Positions 12,264-23,331 are shown, numbered from the stretch's first letter. The stretch: DNA of 64,000 nucleotides from Ailurus styani (GCA_002007465.1 LNAC01000232.1:2714895-2778894), one strand, 5' to 3'. The notes: generated by a model from the sequence alone, not told the origin. Translations and numbers: made by a program.

Positions 12264-12666
12264 TTTTTTTTCTTAAAGATTTTATTTATTTATTTATTTT
12301 TGACAGAGACACAGTGAGAGAGGGAACACAAGCAGGGAGAGTAGTGAGAGAGGGAGAAGCAGTCTCCCCGCAGAGCAGGGAGCCCGACCCTGGACCCTGG
12401 GATCATGACCAGAGCTGAAGGCAGACGCCTAATGACTGAGCCACCCAGGCGCCCCTAATCTTTTTTTATTTTTTAAGATTTTGTTTATTTATTTGAGAGA
12501 GAGAGAGAGAGAGAAAGAGAATGAGCAGGGGGGAGAGGCAGAGGGAGAGGGAGAAGCAGACTCCCCACTGAGCACAGAGCCTGGTGTGGGACTCGATCCC
12601 AGGACCCTGAGATCATGACCTGAGCTGAAGGCAAATGCTTAACTGATTGTGCCACCCAGGTGCCCC
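12264..12666 (-). repeat. Two Can-SINEs, antisense, one inserted in the other's tail
   Basis: A perfect 18-bp duplication TAAAAGTGAGTCAATCTT (12246-12263 and 12667-12684) brackets both. The 12264-12455 copy sits in the T-run (tail) of the 12456-12666 copy. Confidence 0.95.
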
Positions 12667-13042
12667 TAAAAGTGAGTCAATCTTAGGGAGAAAATACAGG
12701 TAGGTCATGATACAGACGGTACACAGAAGTGTTATGGTGACTCAAAAGTTTGGGAAATGTGGCCCTGTGCCCACCATCCCTGACTTGACCCATGACTGTG
12801 GGCAGTCTCTCAAGGAGCCTTTCCTTCATTTGTAGAAAATGAAAATGTTGGTCGTTCTGTTCGTATAGACCTATAGCATGCTGTGATGTGTGGGCATTCT
12901 AAGTCAGATTTCTCCCAGGCTACTGCTCCCCCTGAGAAGGTAGTAGCCACGAATCTAGGACCTTGGCCTTGCTTTGACCACTTTGCCTTTCCCCCAAGTT
13001 TCCTCCCTTTCACCTACTTTATTCTTTGTTTTTTTTAACATA

Positions 13043-13102
13043 TAGCTCAGGTCATGATCTCAGGGTCCTGGGATAGAGTCCCACACCAGGCTCTCTGCTC
13101 AG
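13043..13102 (+). repeat. Can-SINE fragment
   Basis: AGCTCAGGTCATGATCTCAGGGTCC...CTGCTCAG is the middle of a SINE without head or tail. Confidence 0.8.
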
Positions 13103-13667
13103 TTTATTTATCTGTTCACTGGTTGGTGGACACTGGCTTGTTTCCACCTTTGGGCTGTTGTTACCATTCATGGACAAGTGTTTGTGTGGACATGTGTTCA
13201 TTTCTCTTGGGTAGATGCATAGGATTGGAATTGCTAGGTCATAGGGCACCTCCATTGTTTAATCATTTGAGGACCTGCCAAACTGTTTGCCAAAGTAGCT
13301 CCACTATTTTACATTCCCACCAGCAGTGTATGATGGTTCCAGTTTCTGTCCTTACCAACATTTGTTATTGTCATTGCAATTGTAGTCACCCTAGTGAGTG
13401 TGAAATGATGGTATTTCACTGTGGTTTTGATATGCATTTCCCTAATGGCTAATCATGCTGAGCATCTTTTCATGTGCTTAGTGACTATTTTTATGTCTTT
13501 TTTGGAGAAAGGTCTATTCATATCCTTCACCCATTTTAAAGTTGGATTATTTATTTTTTTATTATTGAGCTGTAAGTCTCTTCATATATTCTGGATACCT
13601 ATCAGATGTATGACTTGTAAATATTTTCTTGCATTCTGTGGGTTGCCTTTTCACTTTCTTTTTTTAA
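13103..13667 (-). repeat. LINE-1 (L1M) 3' fragment, antisense
   Basis: GAATTGCTAGGTCATAGGG...TTCCCACCAGCAGTGTATG...GCATCTTTTCATGTGC...ATATTCTGGATACC is typical reversed L1M. Similar sequence appears again at 14630-14900, so this is a second partial copy. Confidence 0.8.
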
Positions 13668-13710
13668 AAACTGTGGTTAAATATACATAATACAAAATTT
13701 GCCATTTTAG

Positions 13711-13914
13711 ACATTTTTTTAAAAAGATTTTGTTTATTTATTTGACACAGAGAGAGAGAGAGAGCACAAGTACGGGAAACAGCAGGCAGAGGGAGAGGAA
13801 GAAGCAGGCTCCCCGCTGAGCAAAGAGCCCGATGCAGGATTTGATCTCAGAACCCTGGGATCACGACCTTAGCCAAAGGCAGACACTTAACCAACTGAGC
13901 CACTTAGGTGTCCC
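13711..13914 (-). repeat. Can-SINE, antisense, in L1
   Basis: Duplication CCATTTTAGAC / CCATTTTAACT. Ends GCCACTTAGGTGTCCC. Confidence 0.92.
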
Positions 13915-14043
13915 ATTTTAACTGTTTTTAAGTGTACAGTTATGTGGCATTAAACACATTTACATTGTTGTGTAACTATTGCCACCATCCATCTCTAAGA
14001 ACTTTATCTTCCCCAACCGAATCTCTATACCCGTTAAGTGCTA

Positions 14044-14300
14044 ATTTTTTTTTTAAAGATTGTATTTATTGGGACACCTGGGTGGCTCAGTCATTAAGTG
14101 TCTGCCTTTGGCTCAGGTCATGATCCCAGGGTCCTGGGACTGAGTTCTGCATCAGTCTCCTTGCTCTCTGGGGAGTCTGCTTCTCTGCCCCTCCCCTGAC
14201 TCAGGCGCTCGCCCTCTCTCTCTCTCTCTCTCTCTCACTCTCTCACTGAGAGTGCACAAGTAGGGGGAGCAGCAGGGGGAGAGGGAAAAGCAGACACCCT
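14044..14300 (-). repeat. Truncated antisense Can-SINE with a sense SINE inside
   Basis: Tail of an antisense SINE (14044-14068), then a sense SINE (about 14069-14240 with CT-repeat end), then the rest of the antisense copy, which lacks its tRNA-related head. Flanks TGCTAATTTT / TGCTAACTTT. Confidence 0.85.
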
Positions 14301-15307
14301 GCTAACTTTCCATTTCCCTTCTCCCCTAGCCCCCAGCAACCACCTCTCTACTTTGTCTCTATAAATTTGACTACTCTGGTACCTCATATAAGTGGAGTCA
14401 TTTTGGGGGGATTAGCTTACTTAGCATAACGTCTTCAAGGTTCTTCCATCTTGTAGCATGTATCAGAATGTCCTTTTTTAAGGCTGAAAAATAAATACCA
14501 CATTTTGTTAATCCATTCATCCAATGATGGACCCTTGGCTTGCTTCCCTTCTCTGGCTGTTGTGAATAATTCTGCTGTGAATATGGGTGCACAAGTACAT
14601 ATTTGAGTCTCTTTAATTCTTGTGGGTTATACCCAGGTGTAGAATTGCTGGATCCTATGATAAGTCCATGTTTAACCTTTGGAGGCACCGTTACCCTGTT
14701 TTCCACAGTGACCGTACTGTCCTACACTCCCAAGAACAGTGCACCCAAGTTGAAAGTTTTCCCACAGCCTCACCAGCACTTTTAATTTTCTGGGTGGTTT
14801 TTTGTTCTGTTTTATTTTACAATAGCCATCCTAATGGTTGTGACGTGGTATCTCCTTGTGGCTTGGATTTGCATTTCTTTTTCCTTTCTCAGAGGTACTG
14901 TTTGCAGCACAAAAGGTTTTCATTTTAACAAAGTCCAGTTTTTGGACCAATCTTTGTTGCTGGTGCATTTGGTGTCTATCTAAGAAACCATTGCCTAATT
15001 TAAGGTCAGAAGGTTTATTCCTATGTTTCTTCTAAGAGTTTTATAGTTTCAGCTGTTACAGTTAGGTCTATGATCTATTTTAAATTAATTTTTGTTTATG
15101 GCCTAAGGAAGAGAGCCAACTTGATTCTTCATATGTGGATATCCTTTTGTTCCAGTAATACTTGCTGAAAAGACCGTCTTTCCTATATTGAATTGTCTTG
15201 GCACTGTTGTCGAAAATTAATTGGCCACAAATTTGAGGGTTTATTTCTAGACTTTAAATTCTGTTACATTGATCAAATGCCTATCCTTATGCCAGTACTA
15301 CATTGTC

Positions 15308-15422
15308 TTTTTTTTTTTTAAGACTTTATTTTTAAGCAATCTCTCCACCCAACGTGGGGCTTGAACTCACAACCCTGAGATCAAGAGTTGCATGCTCCAC
15401 TGACTGAGCCAGCCAGGCATCC
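15308..15422 (-). repeat. Short Can-SINE, antisense, in L1
   Basis: Duplication CAGTACTACATTGTCTT / CAGTACCACACTGTCTT. Confidence 0.88.
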
Positions 15423-17028
15423 CAGTACCACACTGTCTTGATAACTGTAGCTTTGTAGCAAGTTTTGAAATCAGGAAAATTAAGGCTTTCAACTTTGTCT
15501 TTTTCAAGCTTGTTTCAAGCTCTTCTGGGTCCCTGGCATTTTCATATGAATTTTAGGATCATCGTTTAAATTTCTGCAAAAAAAAGCATTTGGCATTTTG
15601 ATAGGGGTTGCATTGAATCTATAAATCAACTTGGTAAATATTAATGTCAACAATATTAAGTCTTTCTGTCCCTAAATATTCTATATTTTTTCATTTATAT
15701 AGGTCTTCTCTAATTCCTTTCAACAGTGTTTTATAGTTTTCAGAGGACAAGTTTTACATTTTTTTGGTTAAATTTATGCCTGAGCACTGTTTTCCTTTTT
15801 ACTGTTTTATAAATGGAAGTTTTCTTAATTTCATTTTCAGATTGTTCATTGCAAGTATACAGAAATACAAGTGATTTTTCTACGTTGCTTTTGTACCCTG
15901 CAACCTTGCTGAACTTGTTTATCCTGATAGTTTTTTAGTGGATTCCTTAGGGTTTTCTTTGTACAAGATCGTGTCATCGGCCGATATAGTTTCATTTCCT
16001 TTCCAGTTTACCTGGATTTTTTATTTTTTGTTTATTTTTTGTTGCCTAATTGCCCTGGTTAGAACACTTAATACAATGTTAAATAGAAGTGATAAGAGTG
16101 GGCATCTCGGTTATGTTCCTGATCTTAGAGGAAAATAATTCAGTCTTAACTACCAAGTGTGCTGTTAGCTGTAGGTTTTTTGTAGATGCCCTCTTACAGA
16201 TTGAGGAAATTCCTATCTCTTCCTAGTTTGAATGTTTTTATCATAAAAGAGTATTAGATTTTGCAAATACTTTTCTATGTCTATTGAGATGATCATGTGG
16301 GATTTTTTTAATCTTCATTCTATTGATATGTTACATCGGTTTTCTTAGGTTACATCAACCTTGTATTTCTTAAATCTAGCTTGATCATTATGTATAACCC
16401 CTTTTTATATGTTGTTGTGCTCAGTTTGCTACTGTTTAGTGAGTGTCTGTATGAATAAGGGATAATGGTCTATGGCTTTCTCGTAATGCCTTTGTCTGGC
16501 TTTGGTATCAGGGTAATATTGGTTTTATAGAAAGAGTCGGCAAGTGTTACCTCTTTTATTTTTTTTTAAAGTTTGTGACGAATTGGTATTAATTCTTTAA
16601 GTGTTTGGTAGAATTTACCAGTGAAGCCATCAGGGGTAAGCTTATTATGGGGTAAGCTTTTGAATTACTAACTCAACCTTTTTACTTGTTGCTTTGTTTC
16701 TAACTTGTAGATCATGCAAGCTGCTTGTAAACACACATTTCTGTAAAAGGAGAAGGAATCTGGGAGAGTGGGCACAGCAGGAATTAGGAAATTTGAAGGT
16801 TTCTAATTGGCTCAGCCTAGAGCTGTGCCTTCTTTCCCTTTATCACCCCATGTCTCCTAGAGGAAGTAGTCTCCTTCACCCTCAAGAATGAATGCTTTTG
16901 AAGTTAGGACCAAAAAGATGGAAAAAGTAGTTGGTGTAACCACACCTGACACCGGAGGGAGTTGGTATTCAAACCAAGATAAGGGAGAGCACGTGCTCTC
17001 TCAGGTCTCCCCGGGAGGCTTTGGACTG

Positions 17029-17030
<2 letters not shown>

Positions 17031-17084
<54 letters not shown>
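17031..17084. repeat. (GT)27 microsatellite
   Basis: Uninterrupted GT repeats. Confidence 0.97.
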
Positions 17085-17089
<5 letters not shown>

Positions 17090-17197
17090 TGTTCTCCCTT
17101 GCCTTAAATATTGATCAAAAGTGAAGAGTCCCCAGCTGTTGAGATTCCCAGATCATAAGTGAACAACCACCATACAGCCGTTTAAAGAACTAGGTAG

Positions 17198-17400
17198 CAG
17201 GCACCTGGGTGGCACGGTTGGTTGAGCATCCATCTCTTGGTTTTGGCTCAGGTCATGATCTCAGGGTCCTGGGAGCGAGTCCTGCATTGGGCCCCGTGCT
17301 CAGCGGGGAGCCTGGTTCTCCCTCTCCCTCTGCTGCACCCCCCTCCCTGCCCCAGCTTGTGGATGCTCTCTTTCTCTCTCTGACAAATAAAATCTTAACA
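17198..17400 (+). repeat. Can-SINE
   Basis: Starts AGGCACCTGGGTGGCACGG, ends TGACAAATAAAATCTTAACA followed by AAAC repeats. Confidence 0.92.
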
Positions 17401-18289
17401 AACAAACAAACCCAAAATGTGCAAAGCAGTGTGCTGCCATTTGTGTAAGGAAAACAAGGTGGAGGGACCCTGTGGATGCACACAGGCTGGTAAGTGCAGA
17501 CTGCCTTTGGAAGGGTACCCAACAGAAGAGTCAGGGCTGGGGGGACTTCATACCCCGTGGGTGTTTTCTTCCTCGTGGCTGTGCTGTCCTCAGCAGTGTT
17601 TCTGAAGTGCTGAGCCTGTGTGAAGCGCAGTGGCGAGGCTCTGAGTTGGCCGAGTTTGCACGTTTCCCTTGGTCAGCCCGGGAACCGTGTCTGTGATTTC
17701 ATGGAAACACCCACTCCCCCAGACTGTCCATCTGGGCAGAAGTGTGTGGGGCACTGTCCAGACCTCCATGTACTTGAAGCCTCCAGTGTTCCTTAGGAAT
17801 CCCTCCATCTGTCTACCTGTTGGAAAGCAGTGGCCAAGCTCAAGGGCCCTCCACAGGTGGTTCCTTTTAGAAACACTTCCGGCAGCACAGGAAAGGACTG
17901 GGGGACCAGGGGTGCGCTTTCCCATGGTGAAGCTGCACTGCCCCCCAGCCTCCCTGAGGATTTCTGGCCACGTAGCCCCACATGAAAGCACCTTATTCTT
18001 TCCTGGCAGACCTGACCATGGCTCCCCAACCCAAATAAGTCTTTGGATGTGCCAGTCCAAGTGAGCAGCCACAGTAGCAGCCCGCCTGTCCTTTTCTTCC
18101 TAAGGCTGGCAGAATTGGCAAGCAGGGACACATTTGGTGTGGGGGAAATAGCCAGTCTTTCTTCCTGTGTGAGCGAATGCTTTCCCCCGGAAGATGGGGG
18201 AGCTTCCGAGCCTGGGCTTCTCTGCTACTAGAGTTTCAGGCCTGGACACAATGCCTCCAACACTGAGCATCCTCATGTCTGTCCCGCAG

Positions 18290-18432
18290 AGAACACCTTC
18301 TGCAGCGGGGACCACGTGTCTTGGCACAGCCCTTTGGATAACAGCGAGTCAAGGATTCAGCACATGCTGCTGACCGAGGACCCACAGATGCAACCCGTCC
18401 AGACACCCTTTGGGGTAGTTACGTTCCTCCAG
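18290..18432 (+). CDS. SUFU: SUFU exon 4 (codons 152-199)
   Basis: This is the first SUFU exon in the window. The acceptor is ...GTCCCGCAG and the donor CAG|GTGAGG. Its 143 bp equals human c.455-597. The first two bases complete Glu152, and the frame then reads NTFCSGDHVSWHSPLDNSES and ends at Gln199. SUFU binds GLI1/2/3 in the cytoplasm, holds them inactive and promotes processing of GLI3 to its repressor form. This exon encodes part of the N-terminal lobe; Asp159, reported to contact the GLI SYGHL peptide in crystal structures, is present. Every residue I can compare with my memory of human SUFU is identical. Exons 1-3 (codons 1-151) lie upstream of the window. Confidence 0.97.
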
Positions 18433-19336
18433 GTGAGGCTGGGGTTGGACATGGACTCAAGCCTTCCTTGGGAGAAAAGCCTTTGTAGTACAGGAGGGCT
18501 TGGGTAGGGGGCTTGAAGGGAAGAGGTTTCCCTCCCTTTTTGCATTTTCTTTTCCCTCTGCGGTCTCATCAGTTCAGGTGGTCTGATTCGGCCTGCTGGG
18601 ATGGGGGAAGGGGGAAAGGGAAGGGGCCATGGGGACAGTGGGGGGCGGATGGCTGTAGTTGAGCAGCTGAGGGTAACAAGGCGGGTATTTTGGTGAACTG
18701 ATAAATACCTAGGCAGCCGTAGGTAGGCATGGGACCACCCAGCAGGAAGGCAGCTTTGGGCCGGCCTTGCCCTCACCCAGAAGGAGCATGCGTCCACCCC
18801 CGCTGTAGCTGGGTTTGCTTGTGATCATGCTGGGATCTGTGTGAAGGTTTGCTTGTTTCCCTTGAGGTTTATACAAAGGCCCCACCTCTGAGGAGGGAAG
18901 AGAGCTTTTCTACAAACTGCTGGGGCCATTTGGTTGTGGTTCGGAGCTTGAAGGGCCTCCAAATCTCCCGTGTTTACATTCCCTGTGGTCCTAACCTAGG
19001 CCGGAACATCTCCCTAAACCTCCCCTGCCTCCAGAGATGTGGGCTGAGGACCCAGTCTAATGTTCACCTCTGCAGTTCGGGGCCAGTCCTCGTGTCACCC
19101 AGACACCTGACCCAGTGCAGAAGGACGAGACGAGGGTCAGGCCTCAGTGCCCTGTCTCTGGACTCTTCCACCTCCTAAGGAAACCTTCCCATTTTGGACA
19201 GACAAGCCCCGACCCTAGATCCTGCCTATGGTCCCCCCACTTGAGTTGACCCTGAAAGAGCCTAGGGAGCGGTCCTCCTGGATGGGTGGGAGGAATGACC
19301 GTTAACACGCAATGGCGTCTTGTCCCCGGGTCTCAG
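18433..19336 (+). other. SUFU: SUFU intron 4
   Basis: A 904-bp intron with a GT donor at 18433 and TCTCAG acceptor. It has no repeat that I recognise and is GC-rich with purine-rich stretches at 18600-18650. It contains one perfect GLI consensus at 18733-18741. Confidence 0.9.
18733..18741 (+). promoter_or_regulatory. GLI consensus motif GACCACCCA, intron 4
   Basis: Perfect 9-of-9 match to the GLI zinc-finger consensus, about 300 bp downstream of exon 4. It is one of four in the gene (see findings). Function is inferred from the motif only. Confidence 0.4.
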
Positions 19337-19422
19337 ATCGTGGGTGTCTGCACCGAGGAGCTCCACGCAGCCCAGCAGTGGAACGGGCAGGGCATCTTGG
19401 AGCTGCTGCGGACCGTGCCTGT
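19337..19422 (+). CDS. SUFU: SUFU exon 5 (codons 200-228)
   Basis: 86 bp, equal to human c.598-683. The acceptor is TCTCAG and the donor GT|GTGAGT. The frame starts in phase 0 with IVGVCTEELHAAQQWNGQG and ends two bases into codon 228. The residue after His in ELHAAQQ is Ala, where human has Ser as I remember it, and the Val codon split across the junction replaces human Ile. Both are conservative changes in the N-terminal lobe. The intron that follows is only 271 bp, so exons 5 and 6 form a tight pair. Confidence 0.97.
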
Positions 19423-19693
19423 GTGAGTACACGGCCGCCCTGTGAGTTGGGGCCTGGCTTCCTGGGCTGGGGTGGGAGTTCCTCTTTACCCCCACAGGTG
19501 GGCTTCCCTTCACGTTGTTCTTCAGGCACTGGCTTTTCACATCAGGGACTCCTGATGATTCACTCCCTGACAGTCCCTGACCTCGAACTGCTTCTCTGTG
19601 TTGTGGGCTTGGGGCAGCAAACGGGAGTCTGAAGGCCCAGCCCATCAGCCCCGGCCCCTCAGTTACCATCCTGTCCCCTTTCCTTGTCCACAG

Positions 19694-19766
19694 CGCTGGC
19701 GGCCCCTGGCTGATAACTGACATGCGGAGGGGAGAGACCATATTTGAGATCGATCCACACCTGCAA
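19694..19766 (+). CDS. SUFU: SUFU exon 6 (codons 228-252)
   Basis: 73 bp, equal to human c.684-756. The acceptor is TTGTCCACAG and the donor CAA|GTATGT. The single base C completes codon 228 (Val), followed by AGGPWLITDMRRGETIFEID and PHLQ, ending in phase 0 at Gln252. This is the last part of the N-terminal globular lobe. The donor lacks the usual G at exon position -1. The 3.4-kb intron that follows contains an exon-like open segment in the same phase (22172-22264), which makes this junction one to look at for alternative splicing. Confidence 0.97.
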
Positions 19767-19974
19767 GTATGTCTTGAGTGAGGAAAACCTTTCTAGCACA
19801 CTATGCCTAGGCCTCTTCCAAATAACACGGCTTTCATGCTGGGAAAACGGAGCAGCTTTATTTGTGAACGAGTAGAACTATGGCATGATTTGGAACTTGT
19901 CTCCTGAATTCTGCAGAGCACATAGGGAGCAGAGATTTCAGGCCAGGAAAGCTTGCCTGAGACACATGGTTTTT

Positions 19975-20280
19975 TGCATTTAAAAAGGGTAGGATTAAAT
20001 TGACTTTTATATTACAAATAGATGGAAATTTATAATATTGAGGTTGCTTGGGATGATACTCCAGTCATATCTTGGTTGGAATCGTAAAAAAATGAAGATC
20101 CATGCTTACTCTAATACTTTAAAATGTAAGAGCAGTTCTCTAGATAATGGAACTACATCAAAGAAAACAAACTGGAAATTGTACCAATAAAAAAAATGTT
20201 TTTAAAATGTTTTGGGGGTAAAAAGGATGAATTTTATTGTATGCAAGTCATGCATCAATAAACCTGACTTAAAAAAAAAT
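19975..20280 (+). repeat. Possible old LINE-1 3' end
   Basis: This AT-rich block ends in GATGAATTTTATTGTATGC followed by a CAATAAACCTG...poly(A)-like end, a pattern typical of old L1 3' ends. There is no open frame. Subfamily and exact limits cannot be set by eye. Confidence 0.35.
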
Positions 20281-21370
20281 ACGATCACCAGCTTTTCACT
20301 ATTGAAAATCAATATTGCTTGCCCAGTAATCATCCTCCCATTTCCCCCTTCTCCAAAGAACATAGACTTTCTTTCAGGGAAGGACCTGTAGGGACCTGCC
20401 TGATGCCAGCACCCTGTAACACACAGGGTGGGTGATACTGACCCCACGGCCCAGATGCAGTGGGAGTTGTGATTGGCCAAGTGATCACACGTCCCTTTTA
20501 GATACATCTTCAGCTTGGGCAGACAGACTCCGAGCTCCTCCCCTGGGGAGGCTGGCATTCCTGGATCTATAAAGAAAGTCTGTATACATGCAGGCCTGCA
20601 GTTGCCCACTCACTGTGGCCCAGCTGTGCAGTGATATCTTTGGTTTCTTAGAAGAAACATACTTTGCGTGCAAGTTAATTTTGAAAACCACTAGAGCATA
20701 ACTTCCTTCCTACTGGGCTACTCATGAAACAGGGCAGTAGACAGCAAAGAATGTTCCTGGCATGTATACACTTCCTTCTGCTTCCCCCTACCAATTGTAG
20801 GCCATTGCCATCTCTGAACCATTCGTGTCTCTAAAAATCTGGCAGGCTGTCGGCAGCCAGCCACCAGGAGCTCCACGTCCTCTAGGAGGGACGAGAGGTG
20901 GCAGGGGAGAGGTAGCAGGCAGACATATAGCAAGCAGTCCCTGTGGGTTCTTTTCTGTAGACCTGTGGGTTCTTGGGCAGAAGCCCTACTCGTTCACACA
21001 TGATGCTCCTCTATTTCCCTAGTGCCTTTAACACTGAACTTTTCAAATTGCTGCCAGGATCCTTTGTTATCTGTATGTTGAAGTTGATTTCCCTATTGCT
21101 TCTGCTTATGCAAAAACCAGGAACCGTGGGGCTACATTTCCCCATATTCTTGTTCTGCAGCCACACTGGGCTCCAGCATGGGGCCCCATGGGCTGTTGGT
21201 TAGCCCTAGTAATAAATGCCAAGCACTAAGAAAGAACTTGGTCATCTGAACTAGTAGGGTAGGCAGCCCATCCTGTGCGTGCCAAGAACAGTTCTCCATC
21301 CTAGTCTTTGGGCTCTGCTGAGACCAGCCAGCAGGACCCAGAACACCCAGTGGTCTTTAAAAGCAAGTGG

Positions 21371-21503
21371 CGGGGGGAAGGGGGCTGGCTCAGTAGGTGG
21401 AGCATTCGACTCTTGATCTCAGGGATCATAAGTTCAGGCACCACGTTGGGCCTAGACTTTACTGAAAAACAAAAAATTAAAATTAAAAAAAAAAAAAACA
21501 AAC
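21371..21503 (+). repeat. Short Can-SINE
   Basis: A short tRNA-derived SINE carrying GGCTGGCTCAGTAGGTGGAG (A box region), TAAGTTCAGGC (B box-like) and an A-rich tail, but lacking the CT-rich body of the long form. Confidence 0.8.
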
Positions 21504-21639
21504 AAGCAGGGGGACGTCAGTGAGAAAGCCCAGCTTTCTTTCCTGGTGGCCCTGTGCACCAAGTGGGAACTCTTCTGTGCTCATCTGTCTGGGGCCTGCT
21601 TGCAGGTGGTTCATTGTAGAGCTGGCTTCTCTTCCTTTG

Positions 21640-21780
21640 CTCCGAGCTCCGCTGCTAGCCAGCTGTGTGCCTAAAGAAGTCCCTTAACTTCTCGGGGGCC
21701 CACCTCTTTCTTTTTTACTTATAAAATAAGTGGGCTGAACTAGTTGAGTCAAGAGGCATCCTCAGTTCTTTTCTTAGGTA
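21640..21780 (+). repeat. MIR, sense
   Basis: CCAGCTGTGTGCC...CCTTAACTTCTC...AAAATAAGTGGGCTG matches the MIR core region, strongly diverged. Confidence 0.6.
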
Positions 21781-21923
21781 AGGGGCCTCAGGTCAGCTAG
21801 TGGAAAGGGTAAAGCTCAGACCCTACCCTGAGCATAGCAGGGCCCACCCACTCCTGCCTGGAGCACAGAGCTGCTCCTGTCCAGTCAGCCTCTCCCTGTC
21901 TGTGGTCAGGATCCCCAGCTTTG

Positions 21924-22040
21924 TGGCGCCTGGCTCAGTCAGTAGAGCATGGGACTCTTGATCTCAGAATTTTAAGTTTGAGCCCCACATTGGGTGTAGA
22001 GATTGTTTTAAAATAAAATCTTAAAAAAAAAAAGGAAAGA
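21924..22040 (+). repeat. Short Can-SINE
   Basis: GTGGCGCCTGGCTCAGTCAGTAG...GGGTGTAGAGATTGTTTTAAAAT plus poly(A). It is flanked by near-perfect 12-bp target duplications (ATCCCCAGCTTTG and ATCCCAGCTTTG). It ends only about 130 bp before the exon-like segment at 22172. Confidence 0.85.
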
Positions 22041-22171
22041 ATCCCAGCTTTGCCCAGGCTGATTGTTGCACTGGAAAGGAGGAAAGTATGACTTCTGGAA
22101 AGGAGGCATTAGGGCAGGGCCATCTGCTGACTGGTCTCAAGAAATAAGGACCTTCCCTCTTGTTTCCACAG

Positions 22172-22264
22172 ATAGGCTTCCTGGGCGAGCTGCAGGCCCT
22201 TGTGGTGCCTGTGGAAGCCCCAGCGGAGTGTCAGGCAGACAGGGAGCTGCAGATTCTCACTGAG
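22172..22264 (+). other. Exon-like open segment in SUFU intron 6 (possible cassette exon)
   Basis: 93 bp framed by a strong acceptor (CCTTCCCTCTTGTTTCCACAG, ending 22171) and a moderate donor (GAG|GTGCTT). Read in the phase required by exons 6 and 7 (0 to 0), all 31 codons are open, starting IGFLGELQALVVPVE and ending RELQILTE. A CTGAC branch-point-like motif lies about 41 bases before the acceptor. I do not recognise the peptide in any SUFU isoform. It could be a cryptic exon, a lineage-specific cassette, or chance. Confidence 0.3.
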
Positions 22265-23169
22265 GTGCTTTCACTCACGAGCTTTATTTGGCCCACATGG
22301 CTGTTTATAAGCAACGTTACTAGAGCCTTCCAGATGACCTTTAATCCAACGCCCAGCATCACAGAACTATGTTTTACCAGAAATCCCAGGGATGTTTGGG
22401 TACAGCTCTTCCTTGAGGCCATTTGGAGAATGTTGGGACTCCACAGTGCCAAGGCCTACACAAAGGCAGGGCCTCTGATGGGGTCTGCAGATGGCCACTG
22501 CCCTCCAGGCCCCCATCTCAGTCTAAGAAATGAAAAAGAAACTCCATCCAGAGTCCTTTGCCAAACAAGTTAGTAATGCAGCTAGGGGAAGTCCTGCCCT
22601 TCTGCTGCTCTCTGGCGGCGCTTTTCTGGGTGACCACACCCTCTGCTGTTAGAGGAGGGAACTGCAGGTGTGAGGTCTGAGAAGTTGGGCCCAGTGCTGG
22701 CCTCTCCTGCCTGTGGCCGGCTTCCACCCTGTCCTCGGTAGCAGTAACTGGGGGGTTCTTCCTGAATGACCGGGGGGGGGGGGAGGAAGGACTGTGCCTT
22801 TCCTCAGGGCCATAGTTCCTGGCTGTGACACATCAGCTCCATGGGCCAGCATAGGGGGGCCCGAGTTCGGGCCCTGAAACAGGTGTACAGGTGGTTTTAC
22901 TGGAAGGTCCAGGTGGAGGACGAGCTTTCCTTGGGATTTTCATGCTTCCTGGCTTCCCCCGATCCCTGGATCCCCCGGAGGAGTCCACTGGCTGGCAGAG
23001 ACCATCATGTGTTAGCAACCAGGGCAGAACAAGATCAGACATCCTGCTCTTCCTGCACCTGTTCCGTGCTCAGCACCTACAAGAGCTCAGTAAATACCAG
23101 AAAGGTGGTGGTGACCTTGGGCCACCAGTTCGCTGAAGGAACTCTGGCTCTTTGGTTCTTTCCAAGCAG

Positions 23170-23323
23170 GAGAGAGTTGACAAAGGCATCGAGACAGATG
23201 GGTCCAACCTGAGTGGTGTCAGTGCCAAGTGTGCCTGGGATGACCTGAGCCGTCCCCCTGAGGACGATGAGGACAGCCGGAGCATCTGTATCGGCACGCA
23301 GCCACGACGGCTATCTGGCAAAG
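23170..23323 (+). CDS. SUFU: SUFU exon 7 (codons 253-304)
   Basis: 154 bp, equal to human c.757-910. The acceptor is TTTCCAAGCAG and the donor AAAG|GTAGCT. It reads ERVDKGIETDGSNLSGVSAK and then CAWDDLSRPPEDDEDSRSIC and continues to SGK plus the first base of Asp304. Lys257, a reported ubiquitination site, is conserved. The exon spans the end of the N-terminal lobe and the acidic PPEDDEDSR run that begins the disordered linker known in human SUFU. I see no change from human here. A perfect GLI motif begins only 8 bases into the following intron. Confidence 0.97.
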
Positions 23324-23331
23324 GTAGCTGT

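Larger units (their letters stand above)
13668..16690 (-). repeat. LINE-1 (L1M) 3' UTR and ORF2 remnant, antisense
   Basis: Begins with the reversed 3' end (ACTGTGGTTAAATATACATAA) and runs back through ORF2: AATTGTCTTGGCACTGTTGTCG, GCATTGAATCTATAAATCAA, TATTGAGATGATCATGTGGG, CACCAGTGAAGCCATCAGGG-type landmarks. Frames are broken. A deletion near 14890-14900 joins the 3' UTR to ORF2. SINEs are inserted at 13711, 14044 and 15308. Confidence 0.85.
1..18289 (+). other. SUFU: SUFU intron 3, 3' portion
   Basis: No exon was recognised here. The stretch ends at the exon 4 acceptor (GTCCCGCAG, ending 18289), and since exon 4 starts at codon 152 this must be the tail of intron 3. Between the repeats listed separately, the apparently single-copy parts are 1632-2298, 2536-3600, 3824-4350, 5641-7638, 7873-8499, 8932-9525, 9833-11430, 12685-13042, 16691-17197 and 17401-18289. 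I see no open frame with splice sites in them. The only regulatory candidate I can name is the CTCF-like motif at 11011. Bases 16691-16900 have modest coding-like openness but no homology I recognise. Confidence 0.85.
19767..23169 (+). other. SUFU: SUFU intron 6
   Basis: 3.4 kb. It contains a possible old L1 3' end (about 19975-20280), two short SINEs, a MIR and the exon-like segment at 22172-22264. A run of 12 G begins at 22772. Bases 20290-21360 and 22265-23169 have no repeat I recognise. Confidence 0.9.
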
